This document shows, piece by piece, positions 1 to 10,839 of a DNA stretch of 64,000 bases. The notes below the pieces were generated by a model. That model saw only the letters and a program-made list of their open reading frames with translations. It did not search any database and was not told where the DNA came from. The first letter of the stretch is position 1, and each line of letters begins with the position of its first letter. Location of the stretch: positions 30,978,501 to 31,042,500 of the forward strand of contig JAPQWV010000002.1 of NCBI GenBank assembly GCA_027422505.1, in the 5' to 3' direction. The translations under genes were made by a program, and so were the position numbers. Source of the DNA: Craterostigma plantagineum (taxonomy: Eukaryota > Streptophyta > Magnoliopsida > Lamiales > Linderniaceae).

Positions 1-543
1 TCGGGTGGAATAGTGTATACTGTTTGGTTTTAAACTTTAATGCATAAGAGTAGTCATTTTATGTCGATTTAAAAGATAGTGTAATATATTACCTAAGAAG
101 CAACTATAGGCATCATTTTATGTGTAGAATAATACAAATAGTATTAGGCTTTACCAGGTTTAATATCAAAACTAATGTACATCTGTATGTGATGATCATA
201 GCACATGCATCGCTTCTACGTGTATCATACTATGAATATTACAATATTATATTTTATATTAAGTAAAACTGCATTCTTAAGGTAGAGGGTGTATTATAAG
301 TTCTATATTTTAGTTTTACTATATCCTTCATGTATAGGCTGATTTATTTGTTATATATGGATGGCCTCGGTTGATTGTAAGAGTTTGTAGTCCTAACAGA
401 CAACAGTGTTATTCCATGTAATCGATCACTTATAAGTGTAGTCGTTTCATGTTAAAGATATTATCAATGTTTCCTTTCTTAAGAAAGTAAATATGTTTCA
501 CTACATCGACACGTGTACGGGGCTATTTTTCATCAGTAACATA

Positions 544-588
<45 letters not shown>

Positions 589-3500
589 AATAGAAATGCT
601 CAAATTTATAATAATGTCCTTTCTGTTAGTGAAAGGTGACTCACAACATTATGGATGCTTAATGCTAGAAATTAAAACATGCTTTTAGGGAATCCATGAA
701 TGAACATAATAATGCGGATTCATCGTGTCTGGAATATAAATATATATATATATATATGATGAATTATCATTTCTCGTCTTCCTGCTTCATTTTATGTGGA
801 TGTTTCTTTGCCATGTAGTATAGTTATAATATATATATATATATATATATATTATATCTTATATAATTACATTAATGTAGGTGACTAAATGGTGACACTT
901 ATCCAAAAACTAATTTATTGTTTAATTTAGAAAACATAAAAGAAATATTAAAACTACCCAATATCACATGTAAATTCATTAATAACTACCCACTATCCTC
1001 CATAAAATTTATTAGTTTTATTACTTACAATATATATCGTGCATTACAATATATATCCTACATATAGGGTGTGCTAAAAGTACTGTGTATGATGAAACGT
1101 CCACATCACTAAAATCAATTTTCTTTAGTGTAATCTGCACATAAATACCTACTTGAATAAAAACATACAAATCAGTACGTATGTCAGAAATTTTTACAGA
1201 TGGGTACCCGACTTACTGTTTGTACCAATTTATGTGTAAAGACCGTACCTTGCTATGTGTGCATAACGTACCATGTCACGCATTTATACGGTACCCTATA
1301 TGGTATCTAAATGTGCTAATACGGCGTACCATTTTCTAATTACGTACCACAATACGTTGTTATAGGGTACTAAATGTGTTAATACGGCGTACCTGCGACG
1401 GCATCGCGTACATATGGAAAAACTTTATTATGTTAGGTACCTACATATAGAAAATTCTGACAGTTATTACAAGTTTTTTTCTGCAGGGGTATTTGTGTAA
1501 AGACCCCTTTTCTTTATAATGTAAAAGTCAATATAACAACTGGAAAATAATTAGAATCACAATTCACGCTCACAGAACTTACTAAACATGGATCCATCTT
1601 TCGAAAGACATAATCATTGGTTTCATTCTACATACAATCAACAGTATCTTTGTTAATCTTTCATCTACCCACTTGATGGTTTCATCTTACATAGAAGATT
1701 TCATTTCGAATTGAAAGTTTAATTGACTACTATTTATCATATTAATGTTTTGCCTCATCCGAAATATGATATATAGGTTAGGTCTTCGTGGGGTACTTAT
1801 TACTGCACAGGTATCTTTATTATTAACATGGTAAGGATCGTGACATCTATTATATATATGTGACATCTATTATATATATGTAACACGAACTAATTCTCGC
1901 GCATGGAATAATTATTTCATGATATACTATGTATCCTTATTCCTTGTACAGAGACGGCTATATTATGAGTGAATGTGAAGATAAGATTTGTAATATAGCT
2001 AGATGTACAATCATCCATCAATCCCTTGTAATTAGAAGAAATATCATATATTACATATGGTGCACTGATTAAAATCATGAAATATATGTCGTGTTGAATT
2101 TACACGTTGTTCGTCTACATAGTAAGAAAATTAATGCGATAATAACCGAAGAGATTGATGATTAATTGGAATTTGGAGCCAATTGCATGGCACTATCAAT
2201 GTCATGTATAGAGACGAGTATTATTTTAGTATTTGAAAGTTGGTTTTTCATTTATCGCTTTGAACAATAATTAAAAAATATGAGTTCCTTCACTTGTGTA
2301 ATTTAGTTTTATACTTTCCCTTCTATTGACTTAACAGTAATTTAGATATTTAATTAACCAAGGTGCGCCAAAAAGCTCCCACTTATTTATCTTCATGCAT
2401 ATGTTGCATTATTTTATAATATCTTCGAATTCCTATTTCGGATAGATTTAGTTACTTTTTTTAACCACTGATCCACCATTAGGTACGCTAACGTATTGAC
2501 TGAATTCTCATTTATGGACGTAACTTTATTTTAAATTCAAATAAAACTTAATCAACGATAATGCCGTTCCCATTTTGTTGTCATTTAAATACTATATTTA
2601 TTTGTGGCCTGCATTCGTTGAATCTCAATCTGTATACTATTATGAAGTTCACCACGTTGCAATAATTTATCTTTTTTCACCTTCCACAAAGTTGTAATTT
2701 AGTGACGGTCTCTATAGATCTACAGCAATGCCGAAAGAAGCATTAAAATAAATAACGATCCATAAGTTGAATATAAACATTATTTGAATAATTTAATGTA
2801 AGAAAATTCTTGAAACAACAATATGCTGTTGTGAGCTCCACATTTACACTCACTGTACGTCACTATTTTTTATTAATAGTTTTGTCGCGTATAGATTTGA
2901 TTAACCAATGATTAGTAAAGATTGCTGTTGTGAGTTAGTTGAAGACGATATCTATTACTATATAAGGACAGTTCCCACTTTCTCAAACAGTAATAGTTGA
3001 AGGTAAGTTTTAATTAATTTAATTTGACTCGGGCTAAATATTTTTCATTATTTTTTTTGGTTGTAGCATAATAAAATAATAAAAAAAAAGAATTTGAGCT
3101 TAAATAGAACTCCTCTTTGGATTTAATTAGTCTCATCCTTACAGTGTATGGCATAAATCAGTAGCCATTAATTTTTTTGCGAGCTCATTTTACAAAAAAA
3201 ATAATCAGTAGCCTATTGTAAATTAATTAGTCTCATCCTTACAGTGTATGGCATAATTTCACACGGTATGTTTTGTAAAATTGATTGTATATTTGTGATG
3301 TGTGTTGGAGATAATCTTAGACGTCTGGACATCGAATAACTTGCTATACATTTATTTTTAAAAAATTATCTTATAAATAAAAAAATCCCTTATTTATATA
3401 TTTGATATTGATAAAGATAAACCTATTTTTTACTAAATCGTATCAATAGGTCGACTCATTAGCAAAGCCCATGCATGATTTAGAAGCTCACTTCAAATAC

Positions 3501-3690
3501 AGCCCAACTTATAATGAATTGTAATTGTCCCGTATATAGAATTTAATAGCATTTCCTAGTGCGCAAAGTTTGCATCTTTATGTTTTCTGTTTCCTATTTA
3601 TTATTTATTGAATTGAGAAATAAATTCTCCCCTGAATTTCCATTATTAAATACTTACCTAGTTTTCATCGCTAAAAAACGAATTTTGCTT
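1..3690. other. AT-rich intergenic region without a recognisable gene
   Basis: No reading frame resembles a known protein. It contains TA dinucleotide runs near 550-585, 738-757 and 829-853, a 22-bp tandem duplication at 1841-1884, a ~67-bp repeat carrying GTACC-type motifs at about 1306-1393, and a 33-bp direct repeat at 3124-3156 and 3223-3256. A TATA-like stretch at about 2957-2963, followed ~40 bp later by a good 5' splice site (GTAAGT near 3003), looks like a promoter plus a first non-coding exon, but no coding exon follows before the retrotransposon at 4413. Confidence 0.6.
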
Positions 3691-3694
3691 TCAT

Positions 3695-3905
3695 TCAAGG
3701 GGCAATTTTTGTTCAGCCCCTAATTTAGAATTCAGCACTGTCACGAAAAAAAATTAGTTTTAAGGACCCGATTTGTTCAGTAACACTTCATTATTCTGCA
3801 GTAACACTTCATTATTCTGAAATAACATAAAACGATCATCTGATAACAGTTCATATACAATTTATAACACTTGTATAATTTAGGTCCTTATCTCTAAAAA
3901 TTGGG
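3695..3905 (+). repeat. Dispersed ~200-bp repeat, copy A
   Basis: This stretch shares long blocks with the reverse complement of 33390-33570, and more weakly with 21828-21970. Shared blocks include a segment reading ACGATCATCTGATA and the end TTAGGTCCTTATCTCTAAA. The family is not recognised and no terminal inverted repeat is obvious. It is probably an old non-autonomous repeat. Confidence 0.55.
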
Positions 3906-3917
3906 TCCTATTTTATA

Positions 3918-4153
3918 CTCCCTCCGTCCCAAACCGTTTTGGACATTTTACTATATCGGGCGTCCCAACCATTTTGGATATTTCTTTTTATAGCAAAAAA
4001 CTACCACAACAATCAATATAATACTATTAAATATTCTTAAAAGACGTGTCAAAATATATACTTTTTCACCTTTCAATTGTACTATATTAGTAAAATATTC
4101 AATTTCTTAAAAATCATACCCCAAATGTCCAAAACGGTTTGGGACGGAGGTAG
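3918..4153. mobile_element. Stowaway-type MITE (Tc1/mariner superfamily)
   Basis: The ends are the classic Stowaway terminal inverted repeats: CTCCCTCCGTCCC on the left and GGGACGGAGGTAG on the right. TA target duplications lie at 3916-3917 and 4154-4155. It is 236 bp long, AT-rich inside and has no coding capacity. A second element with the same ends lies at 53452-53682. Confidence 0.93.
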
Positions 4154-4412
4154 TAATATTTTTGGGGCCTGAGTTGTAATATACCCTATATTTATAAATA
4201 GATAAATTGTAACGTAAGAAGTGTCAAATCAATGCCACTTAAAATTTTTCAATCAGTGTAACATAAGATTGAGCATTATTACCTTGTCTCTTCCATTTAT
4301 GATGTAAATTGCAAGGAAGCGAACAGAGTAGAATTGAGTTTCAAAGAGACATTTTCACAAACAATATTATATTCATTAAAACCTTTTCAGACAAACCCTA
4401 GCAGATTGGGGT

Positions 4413-4890
4413 TGTTGTAAAAAGGACAATATAAATAAATAGAGACACTAGGAATTTACGTGGAAAACCCCAAAGTCGGGGTGAAAAACCACGGGCAGGT
4501 AAGGAAATTTTATTGTGGGTAATTTAGGAGTTACAACTCTCTACCGTAAGAAGAACACTAGCTCTATCTCTCTTACAATATGAGACTCACCAACTCTCTA
4601 AATATTTTTCCTTACAACACTTGTATATACTGAATATAAGAAGAAGTTATTGTTTTCGATGATTTACAATGACTTAGAGCTAGCCTATTTATAGCTGAAG
4701 GTTTTAAGCTCGGACGAATCAGACGTAGCCGTGTATCATGACACGTGGACGAATCAGAACTCGGACGAACCAGAATCAGCCGTGTAGCTATATAAGTGGA
4801 CGAACCAGAATCAGTCGTATAGCTGTATAAGTGGCTAAATCACGACCGTCCACGTAGCTACCTACGTGGACAAATCCTAGCGATACAACA
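4413..4890 (-). repeat. 3' LTR of the copia element
   Basis: This is the partner of the LTR at 9027-9504, with the same length and the same TG...CA borders. It directly follows the polypurine tract in the minus-strand sense. Confidence 0.93.
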
Positions 4891-4902
4891 TTTCTCCCAC
4901 TT
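4891..4902 (-). other. Polypurine tract of the copia element
   Basis: The minus strand reads AAGTGGGAGAAA directly before the 3' LTR. This is the expected primer for plus-strand DNA synthesis. Confidence 0.85.
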
Positions 4903-4930
4903 GAAGATCTGATTGAAACTCAATCAATCT

Positions 4931-6400
4931 TCACTTATGATCGTTTAAACCACAGGAGGAACGACACCACATAAACTTGTCCACGTTGATTGATTTGGTC
5001 ATGAAGTCAGCCAGATTATCTGCAGTGTGAACTTTTTGCATATCCACTGTTCCCTCTTCCACTTGTTCACGAACGAAGTGGTATTGGACCCGGATGTGTT
5101 TGGTTTTTGAATGAAATGCTGGATTCCTTGCAAGATGCAATGCACTCTGGCTATCACAATAGAGAACAATATTCTCTTGTTTGTGGCCGAGTTCTTCCAG
5201 CAATCTCTTCAACCATATCGCCTCTTTACTGGCTTGCGTAGCTGCTACATATTCTGCTTCCGTCGTTGACGTCACAATAATCGACTGCAGTTTTGAGACC
5301 CAGCTTACCGCACCGCTAGCAAGATTAAACACATATCCGATTGTGGATCTGCTTTTATCAAGTTTACCTGCATAATCAGCATCAACATAACCGTGGACAG
5401 TAAAATCCGTACCTCCATAACATAACGCATGATCAGAGGTTCCTTTTATATATCTGAGAATCCTCTTGACAGCACTCCAGTGCTCCCGACCGGGGTTGGA
5501 CATGTATCGGCTCACCACTCCCACTGCATGGGCAATGTCCGGTCTTGTACACACCATAGCAAACATCAAACTTCCAATCGCGGATGCGTACGGTACTCGA
5601 GACATCTCCATTTTCTCATCTTCATTGGATGGACACATATCGGCAGATAACTTGAAGTTAGCAGCAAGAGGAGTGGATATTGGCTTGCTTTCTTGCATGT
5701 TGAATCTTCGCAAGACTTTCTTCAAGTAGTTCTTTTGAGAAAGCCAAATCTTCCTATTGCTTCTGTCTCGAGAGATTTGTACGCCAAGAATTTTGTTTGC
5801 ATGTCCCAAGTCCTTCATTTCGAATTCACCAGCGAGTTGAATCTTCAGATCATTGATACGATCTTTGTTGGGTCCTGCTACCAACATATCGTCAACGTAC
5901 AACAGCAACATGATATAATCTTCAGAGTGAAATCTCTTGAAATACGCGCAAGGATCTGAATAAAGCCTGGTGTAGCCGAGACTCATTATGAATGAATCAA
6001 ATCTCTTGTACCATCATCGTGGTGCTTGCTTGAGCCCGTAAAGAGATTTGATTAGCTTGCAAACCAGATCTTCTTTTCCTTTTTCTTGAAAGCTTTCTGG
6101 TTGAAGCATATATATTTCTTCTTTCAGGTCGCCATGGAGAAAGGCCGTTTTGACGTCAAGTTGCTCAAGATGCAGGTCAAATATGGCACACATTGACAAG
6201 ACAACCCTGACTGCTGTAAGTCGAACCACCGGTGAGAATTATCTCATTGAAGTCGATTCCTTCTTTCTGAGCATATCCCTTTACAACCAGTCTTGCACGA
6301 TATCGCTCTATCTGGTCATCACCATTCCGCTTGATCTTGTACACCCATTTGTTTCCAATAGGTCTCCTTCCTTGCGGTAATGGCACCAATTCTCATGTCT
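4931..6400 (-). pseudogene. copia reverse transcriptase and RNase H, broken
   Basis: The N-terminal fingers region lies in two frames (6177-6389 and 6014-6229), then an in-frame TGA at 6014-6016 separates LYGLKQAPR from the next block. The rest is open for 351 residues, with the catalytic YVDDM box, the palm/thumb blocks and a complete RNase H region that includes DADYAG, the TSTTEAEY block and SKTKHIR. This last stretch is the best-preserved part of the element. Confidence 0.9.
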
Positions 6401-6405
6401 TATTT

Positions 6406-7575
6406 TTACTGAGAGCTTCCATTTCTTCTTGCATTGCTGAAATCCACTGACTTGCATCTGAACTCTTCAGTGCTTCTTGGAAAGTCGTTGGCCTCTCCAT
6501 CCTCAGTTAGAAAACAGTATGCAATGTTGCTCTCAGTATCATAATCTGAGTACCAAATAGACGTCTTACGAATTCGTTTTGATCGCCTGAGACCTGGTAC
6601 TTCAGTTTCGACAGAGTTGAGCTCTTCGTGCGCTGGTTCGGCTTCAGAAGAATCATCTTGCTCCAATTTTCTCTTTGCCGGTGTTGGTGTAGTCTTTGTC
6701 ATATTGCCATCATGGTTGACTTGCTCCTGGTCACTATCTTCGAGAAAATTAACATCTCTGCTGATAACAACTTTGTGGTCAGTGAGATCCCACAAACGAT
6801 AACCCTTTACTCCTTCAGCGTACCCCAGAAACAGACATCTTCTGAACTTTGGATCCAACTTCGTCGTTTCTTGATTGTGGTACATCACATATGCAGGGCT
6901 TCCAAATATATGGAGGTTTGAGTAATCAGCAGGTTTGCCAGTCCACATTTCCATCGGTGTCCTCATCTCTATAGCTGTAGATGGGGACCGACTTACCACA
7001 TAGCAGGCAGTACAGACCGCTTTCGCCCAAAATTCCTAGTCTAGGCTTGCAGTTCTCAGCATAGCCCTCGTTCTTTCCAACAAGATTCTATTCAGCCGCT
7101 CTGCCACCCCATTTTGTTGTGGAGTATATGCCGTTGTGAACTGTCTTTCAATACCCGCACCTTTGCAGAATTCATTGAATTCCCTGCCAGTATATTCTCC
7201 TCCATTGTCGGACCGCAGGCATTTGATATTCTTACTGGATTCAAGTTCGACCGCGCTTTGTATGTTTTGAAGGTAGGAACACATCGTCCTTCTTCTTGAT
7301 TGGATACACCCAGCATCTTCTGGAATAGTCGTCGATGAATGACACGAAGTAGTTTGCTCCCCCAGAGATGTGATCGATGCCTGCCAAACGTCAGAGTGCA
7401 GCAGTTCCAGAATTTCTTTACTTCTGAATTTTGACGGGCTGAACTTCGAGCGATGCTGCTTACTTACAATGCAATTCTCACAAAATGGTAGTGACACGAT
7501 TGTGAGACCAGGAAGTAGATTCTTCTGAACAAGAATTTTTATGCCTTGCTCAGACATATGACCAAGCTTCTTGTG
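6406..7575 (-). pseudogene. copia integrase, broken
   Basis: It contains the zinc-binding H...C-x2-C segment (CENC near 7480), the catalytic-core landmarks HSDVW and DNGGEY, and the TPQQNGVAER block, then the C-terminal region with GSPAYV. The core between HSDVW and DNGGEY is out of frame for about 40 codons. A TAG at 7036-7038 interrupts the main frame. All three faults rule out a functional integrase from this copy. Confidence 0.87.
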
Positions 7576-8099
7576 TCAGGTCATCGAAGACTTCTCGATT
7601 GAATTTGTAGTGGCCACAGAAGCTTGCCCTTCCTGCAGAGTTTCCCCCTTCAGCATGTATAAGTTTGCAGCGATCTTTTCTCCCTTCATTATTATTTGCG
7701 CTCCTTGAAAAATTTCCATGACCTTGTTCTCCAGTTTAATTTTGAGACCAAGATCATCTAGCTGCCCCACAGACAATAGATTTTTCTTCAGACTCTCAAC
7801 ATGTCGCACAGCTTGAATGGTACGGATGGTACCATCGTACATCTTTAATTTGATTGTACCAATCCCTACGATCTTCAGATGTTGATCATTACAGCTGTAC
7901 ACGAACCCTCCAGAGGTTGGTTTGTACTGATGGAACCATTCCCTTCTTGAGGTCATGTGGAAAGTAGCTGCGGAGTCGAGAAGCCATATATCATCAAATC
8001 TTCCATTTTCTCCGATGGTGGATGCAACTTCGCATACTAGAACAAATCCGTTGTCTCGAGTGTTGGCCATGTTTCCTTGAGCATTGGGGTTCTGTTTAG
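7576..8099 (-). pseudogene. copia aspartic protease region
   Basis: The segment has the copia protease active-site context W-L-L-D-S-A-A-T followed by the conserved glycine-rich flap region. It is in the main frame of the polyprotein. A TGA at 7576-7578 stands where the family has the tryptophan of the pre-integrase L-W-H motif, so the protein would end before integrase. Confidence 0.85.
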
Positions 8100-8862
8100 A
8101 CCCCAACAATCTTTCTTCATATGACCCTTCTTGCCACAGTGATAACATTTGATAGCCTTCTTATTTTGCGAGACCGATTTTTGACTCCCACTAGGACCAC
8201 GTTCTTTATCTGATCCGCTTTCGGCTCCCACTTGGACCACGTTCTCCAGATCTTGCCTTCGTCACAGTCAGCGCCTCTGCTTGATGGGGTGTAATAACCT
8301 TCTTCTCTGTGTTATTGTGCCGGTTTTCTTCTTCCAGAACAGCAACAGCAACGTCATCATACACAAGTTGCTCTGCAGTTTGGTTGTTGGTTAGACTGAT
8401 GACGAGATGAGCATAAGAATCTGGCAGACTTGCTAGTAGGAGTTCAGCACGATCGCTTGACTCTATGTTGCAGTCCAAGTCTTTGAGTTGGCCAAACAGA
8501 GTAACCATTTTGTTGATGTGCTCTGTTGCTGAAGAAGATTCATCCATCTTTAGAGCATATAATTTCTTCTTCAAGAAAATCCGGCTATGAAGCGACTTGG
8601 CTTGATATAGCTTATCAAGATGATCCCAGATTTCCTTTGCACTAGTTTTCTCCACGACACTTGACAATATATCATCTGCTAATGCGAGATGAATATTGGC
8701 AGTAGCCTTTCCGTCAATCTTCTTCCATTTGGTATCACTTGTAATTCTTTCCGGCCTGCCAGTGATAGCTTCCACAATTTTGAGCAAAATTGCCTTGACT
8801 TTTACCTTCCACAGGGAGTAATTTTTCCCGTTGAATTTCTCAATCTCATGCTTAGCTGCCAT
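8100..8862 (-). pseudogene. copia gag (capsid and nucleocapsid), frameshifted
   Basis: The frame opens at 8862 and has a UBN2/copia-type gag over about 218 residues. The zinc knuckle is complete at about 8106-8147, with spacing C-x2-C-x4-H-x4-C, but it sits in another frame (8037-8240). Two compensating frameshifts, one at about 8206-8240 and one near 8100-8148, therefore separate capsid, nucleocapsid and protease. The role in the family is packaging of element RNA. Decay is direct from the frame changes. Confidence 0.88.
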
Positions 8863-9012
8863 TTTTTTTCTCTCTTTTTTTTTCTCTCTCCCTCAGAAAC
8901 TTTAATGGATGAATAATAATAATAATCTAACAAACTTTCTGATGTGAAGGATCCAATATTATTGGCAACCACAGAGCATACGGTAAGTAGATATTATAGA
9001 CACCCAGCCAAA

Positions 9013-9024
9013 GCTCTGATACCA
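9013..9024 (-). other. Primer binding site of the copia element
   Basis: The minus strand reads TGGTATCAGAGC, complementary to the 3' end of plant initiator tRNA-Met and the usual primer site of plant copia elements. It lies two bases inside the 5' LTR. Confidence 0.92.
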
Positions 9025-9026
9025 CT

Positions 9027-9504
9027 TGTTGTAAAAAGGACAATATAAATAAATAGAGACACCAGGAATTTACGTGGAAAACCCCAAAGTCGGGGTGAAA
9101 AAACCACGGGCAGGTAAGGAAATTTTATTGTGGGTAATTTAGGAGTTACAACTCTCTACCGTAAGAAGAACACTAGATCTATCTCTCTTACAATAGGAGA
9201 CTCACCAACTCTCTAAATATTTTTCCTTACAACACTTGTATATACTGAATATAAGAAGAAGTTATTGTTTTCGATGATTTACAATGACTTAGAGCTAGCC
9301 TATTTATAGCTGAAGGTTTTAAGCTCGGAAGAATCAGGCGTAGCAGTGTATCATGACTCGTGGACGAATCAGAACTCGGACGAACCAGAATCAGCCGTGT
9401 AGCTATATAAGTGACGAACCAGAATCAGCCGTGTAGCTGTATAAGTGGCTAAATCACGACCGTCCACGTAGCTACCTACGTGGACAAATCCTAGCCATAC
9501 AACA
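9027..9504 (-). repeat. 5' LTR of the copia element
   Basis: It starts TGTTGTAA and ends ATACAACA as read on the + strand, giving TG...CA borders. It is 478 bp long and nearly identical to 4413-4890. Because the element runs on the minus strand, this right-hand copy is the promoter-bearing 5' LTR. Confidence 0.93.
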
Positions 9505-9574
9505 TGGGTTAGCTAAGTATCGAAGCACAATGTATGAAATCGCCGATAAGAACAGCGACTATTAATGTCAAAAT

Positions 9575-10259
9575 AAGTGTTTTAAAACGCGCGTAGCGCA
9601 ACGCGTCGCATTTCAGTTTAGATAGCGCGTAGCGTATTGCGTAAGTATTTCGAACAAGCCATTTATTACGTTAAAAACATAATTTATAACAAATTATTAA
9701 TCATATACACATTATTCAGTAAGCTTTATATTCCAAACAATAAAAACATACATAAAAATATATTAAACAATTCATGTACTAAAAGATTTTTAAATCTAAT
9801 TTCACCCACATCGAGTTGAGCAGCATTAAAAATACCAAAAAGATAACTAATAAAATTTTTGAAAATCTAAACTTAAAAAATATAGTATTTAGAAAATATA
9901 AGATATGCATGTCATTTTGATCGTTGTTAAACAAAGAGTAAATTAGTAAAATTTGTTTACTTTATCACGAAGGTTACATTAAATAATTGGCTTTTATGAT
10001 GGAAGTAATTTTAAAGTTAGAAAAAAATTAAAAAACTAAAATAAAAAATGTGAATCATAAAAGGACTGTAAAAAAATTTCTTAAAAACGAAACGTCGCAA
10101 TAAAAGAAAAGAGCTGTCCACTCGCCGTCGATCAGCTTCTCTGACACAAGTCTCAATAATTATGTCTGACGCTATTTTTTTACGCATTGTCGCGTCTTGA
10201 TCTAAAATTACGCAAAAGCGCGCGTTGAAACGCGCAACATTACGCTTTTTTAAACACTG
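9575..10259. mobile_element. hAT-like non-autonomous transposon
   Basis: The left end AAGTGTTTTAAAACGCG and the right end (complement CAGTGTTTAAAAAAGCG) form an imperfect terminal inverted repeat of ~80 bp with many CGCG/ACGC motifs near both ends. Eight-base flanks GTCAAAAT (9567-9574) and ATCAAAGT (10260-10267) agree at 6 of 8 positions, as expected for an old hAT target duplication. It has no coding capacity. Confidence 0.65.
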
Positions 10260-10267
10260 ATCAAAGT

Positions 10268-10839
10268 ACGAGAATCAAATTTGAGAGAGAGACGCAAATG
10301 ATTTCAACCGATTTATTATGAGGAAGAGAGATATAGAGAGAGAATGTTAAGGGGATATTTTAATTCGGGCCAAAATGCAAGTGACCATTTGTTTCTAGAT
10401 TGCCCCCTATAACTTTAAGCTATTCAAATTAACCCCTCTTTTTTAATAACAGGTAAATTGATAAAAATGTAACTAACTTTAAACGTGCCCGTGCACTTTT
10501 GGCTAAAATTACCCCATTGTTCTCCGAATAAATAAATATAGTCCACTACTTTTACATTAAAACCCTCCTTTTTTCCCCTCTTGACGTCACCGTTTTGATG
10601 ATATCTCATACGTAATAATTCCGGACAATGGACATAGCTTACCAAAATCGTCATCCTCATAATAAAATCTAGAGCTAATAATTTTTTGCAACTCAATATA
10701 TTAAATTTAGGGTTCTCGTCCACCAAGAAGATTTTCACACTCGAAATTATATGATTAATATGTGAGTAGATTATTATCAAAATTCATTTGAATTTAACGT
10801 CTCGAAAATGAGGCAAGTGTATCCGTCGAGCCAAAATAA
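10268..10839. other. Intergenic DNA, nothing recognised
   Basis: AT-rich unique sequence with a GA-rich stretch near 10283-10343. A 118-codon minus-strand frame at 10424-10780 has the composition of chance AT-rich sequence and no recognisable domain. Confidence 0.5.

Larger units (their letters stand above)
4413..9504 (-). mobile_element. Ty1/copia LTR retrotransposon, complete but decayed
   Basis: Two 478-bp LTRs flank a minus-strand internal region in the order gag, protease, integrase, reverse transcriptase, RNase H, which is the Ty1/copia order. A primer binding site complementary to initiator tRNA-Met lies at 9013-9024 and a polypurine tract at 4891-4902. The flanking bases are GGGGT (4408-4412) and TGGGT (9505-9509), a 5-bp target duplication with one mismatch. 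By eye the LTRs differ by about 10 substitutions and two 1-bp indels, so the insertion is fairly young. The reading frame is broken by several stops and frameshifts, so this copy cannot supply its own proteins. The gag and integrase resemble the Tork/Tnt1 branch, but that placement is tentative. Confidence 0.95.

Noticed and set aside
10424..10780. 118-codon minus-strand frame
   Set aside because: AT-rich chance frame without domain, repeat or promoter support.
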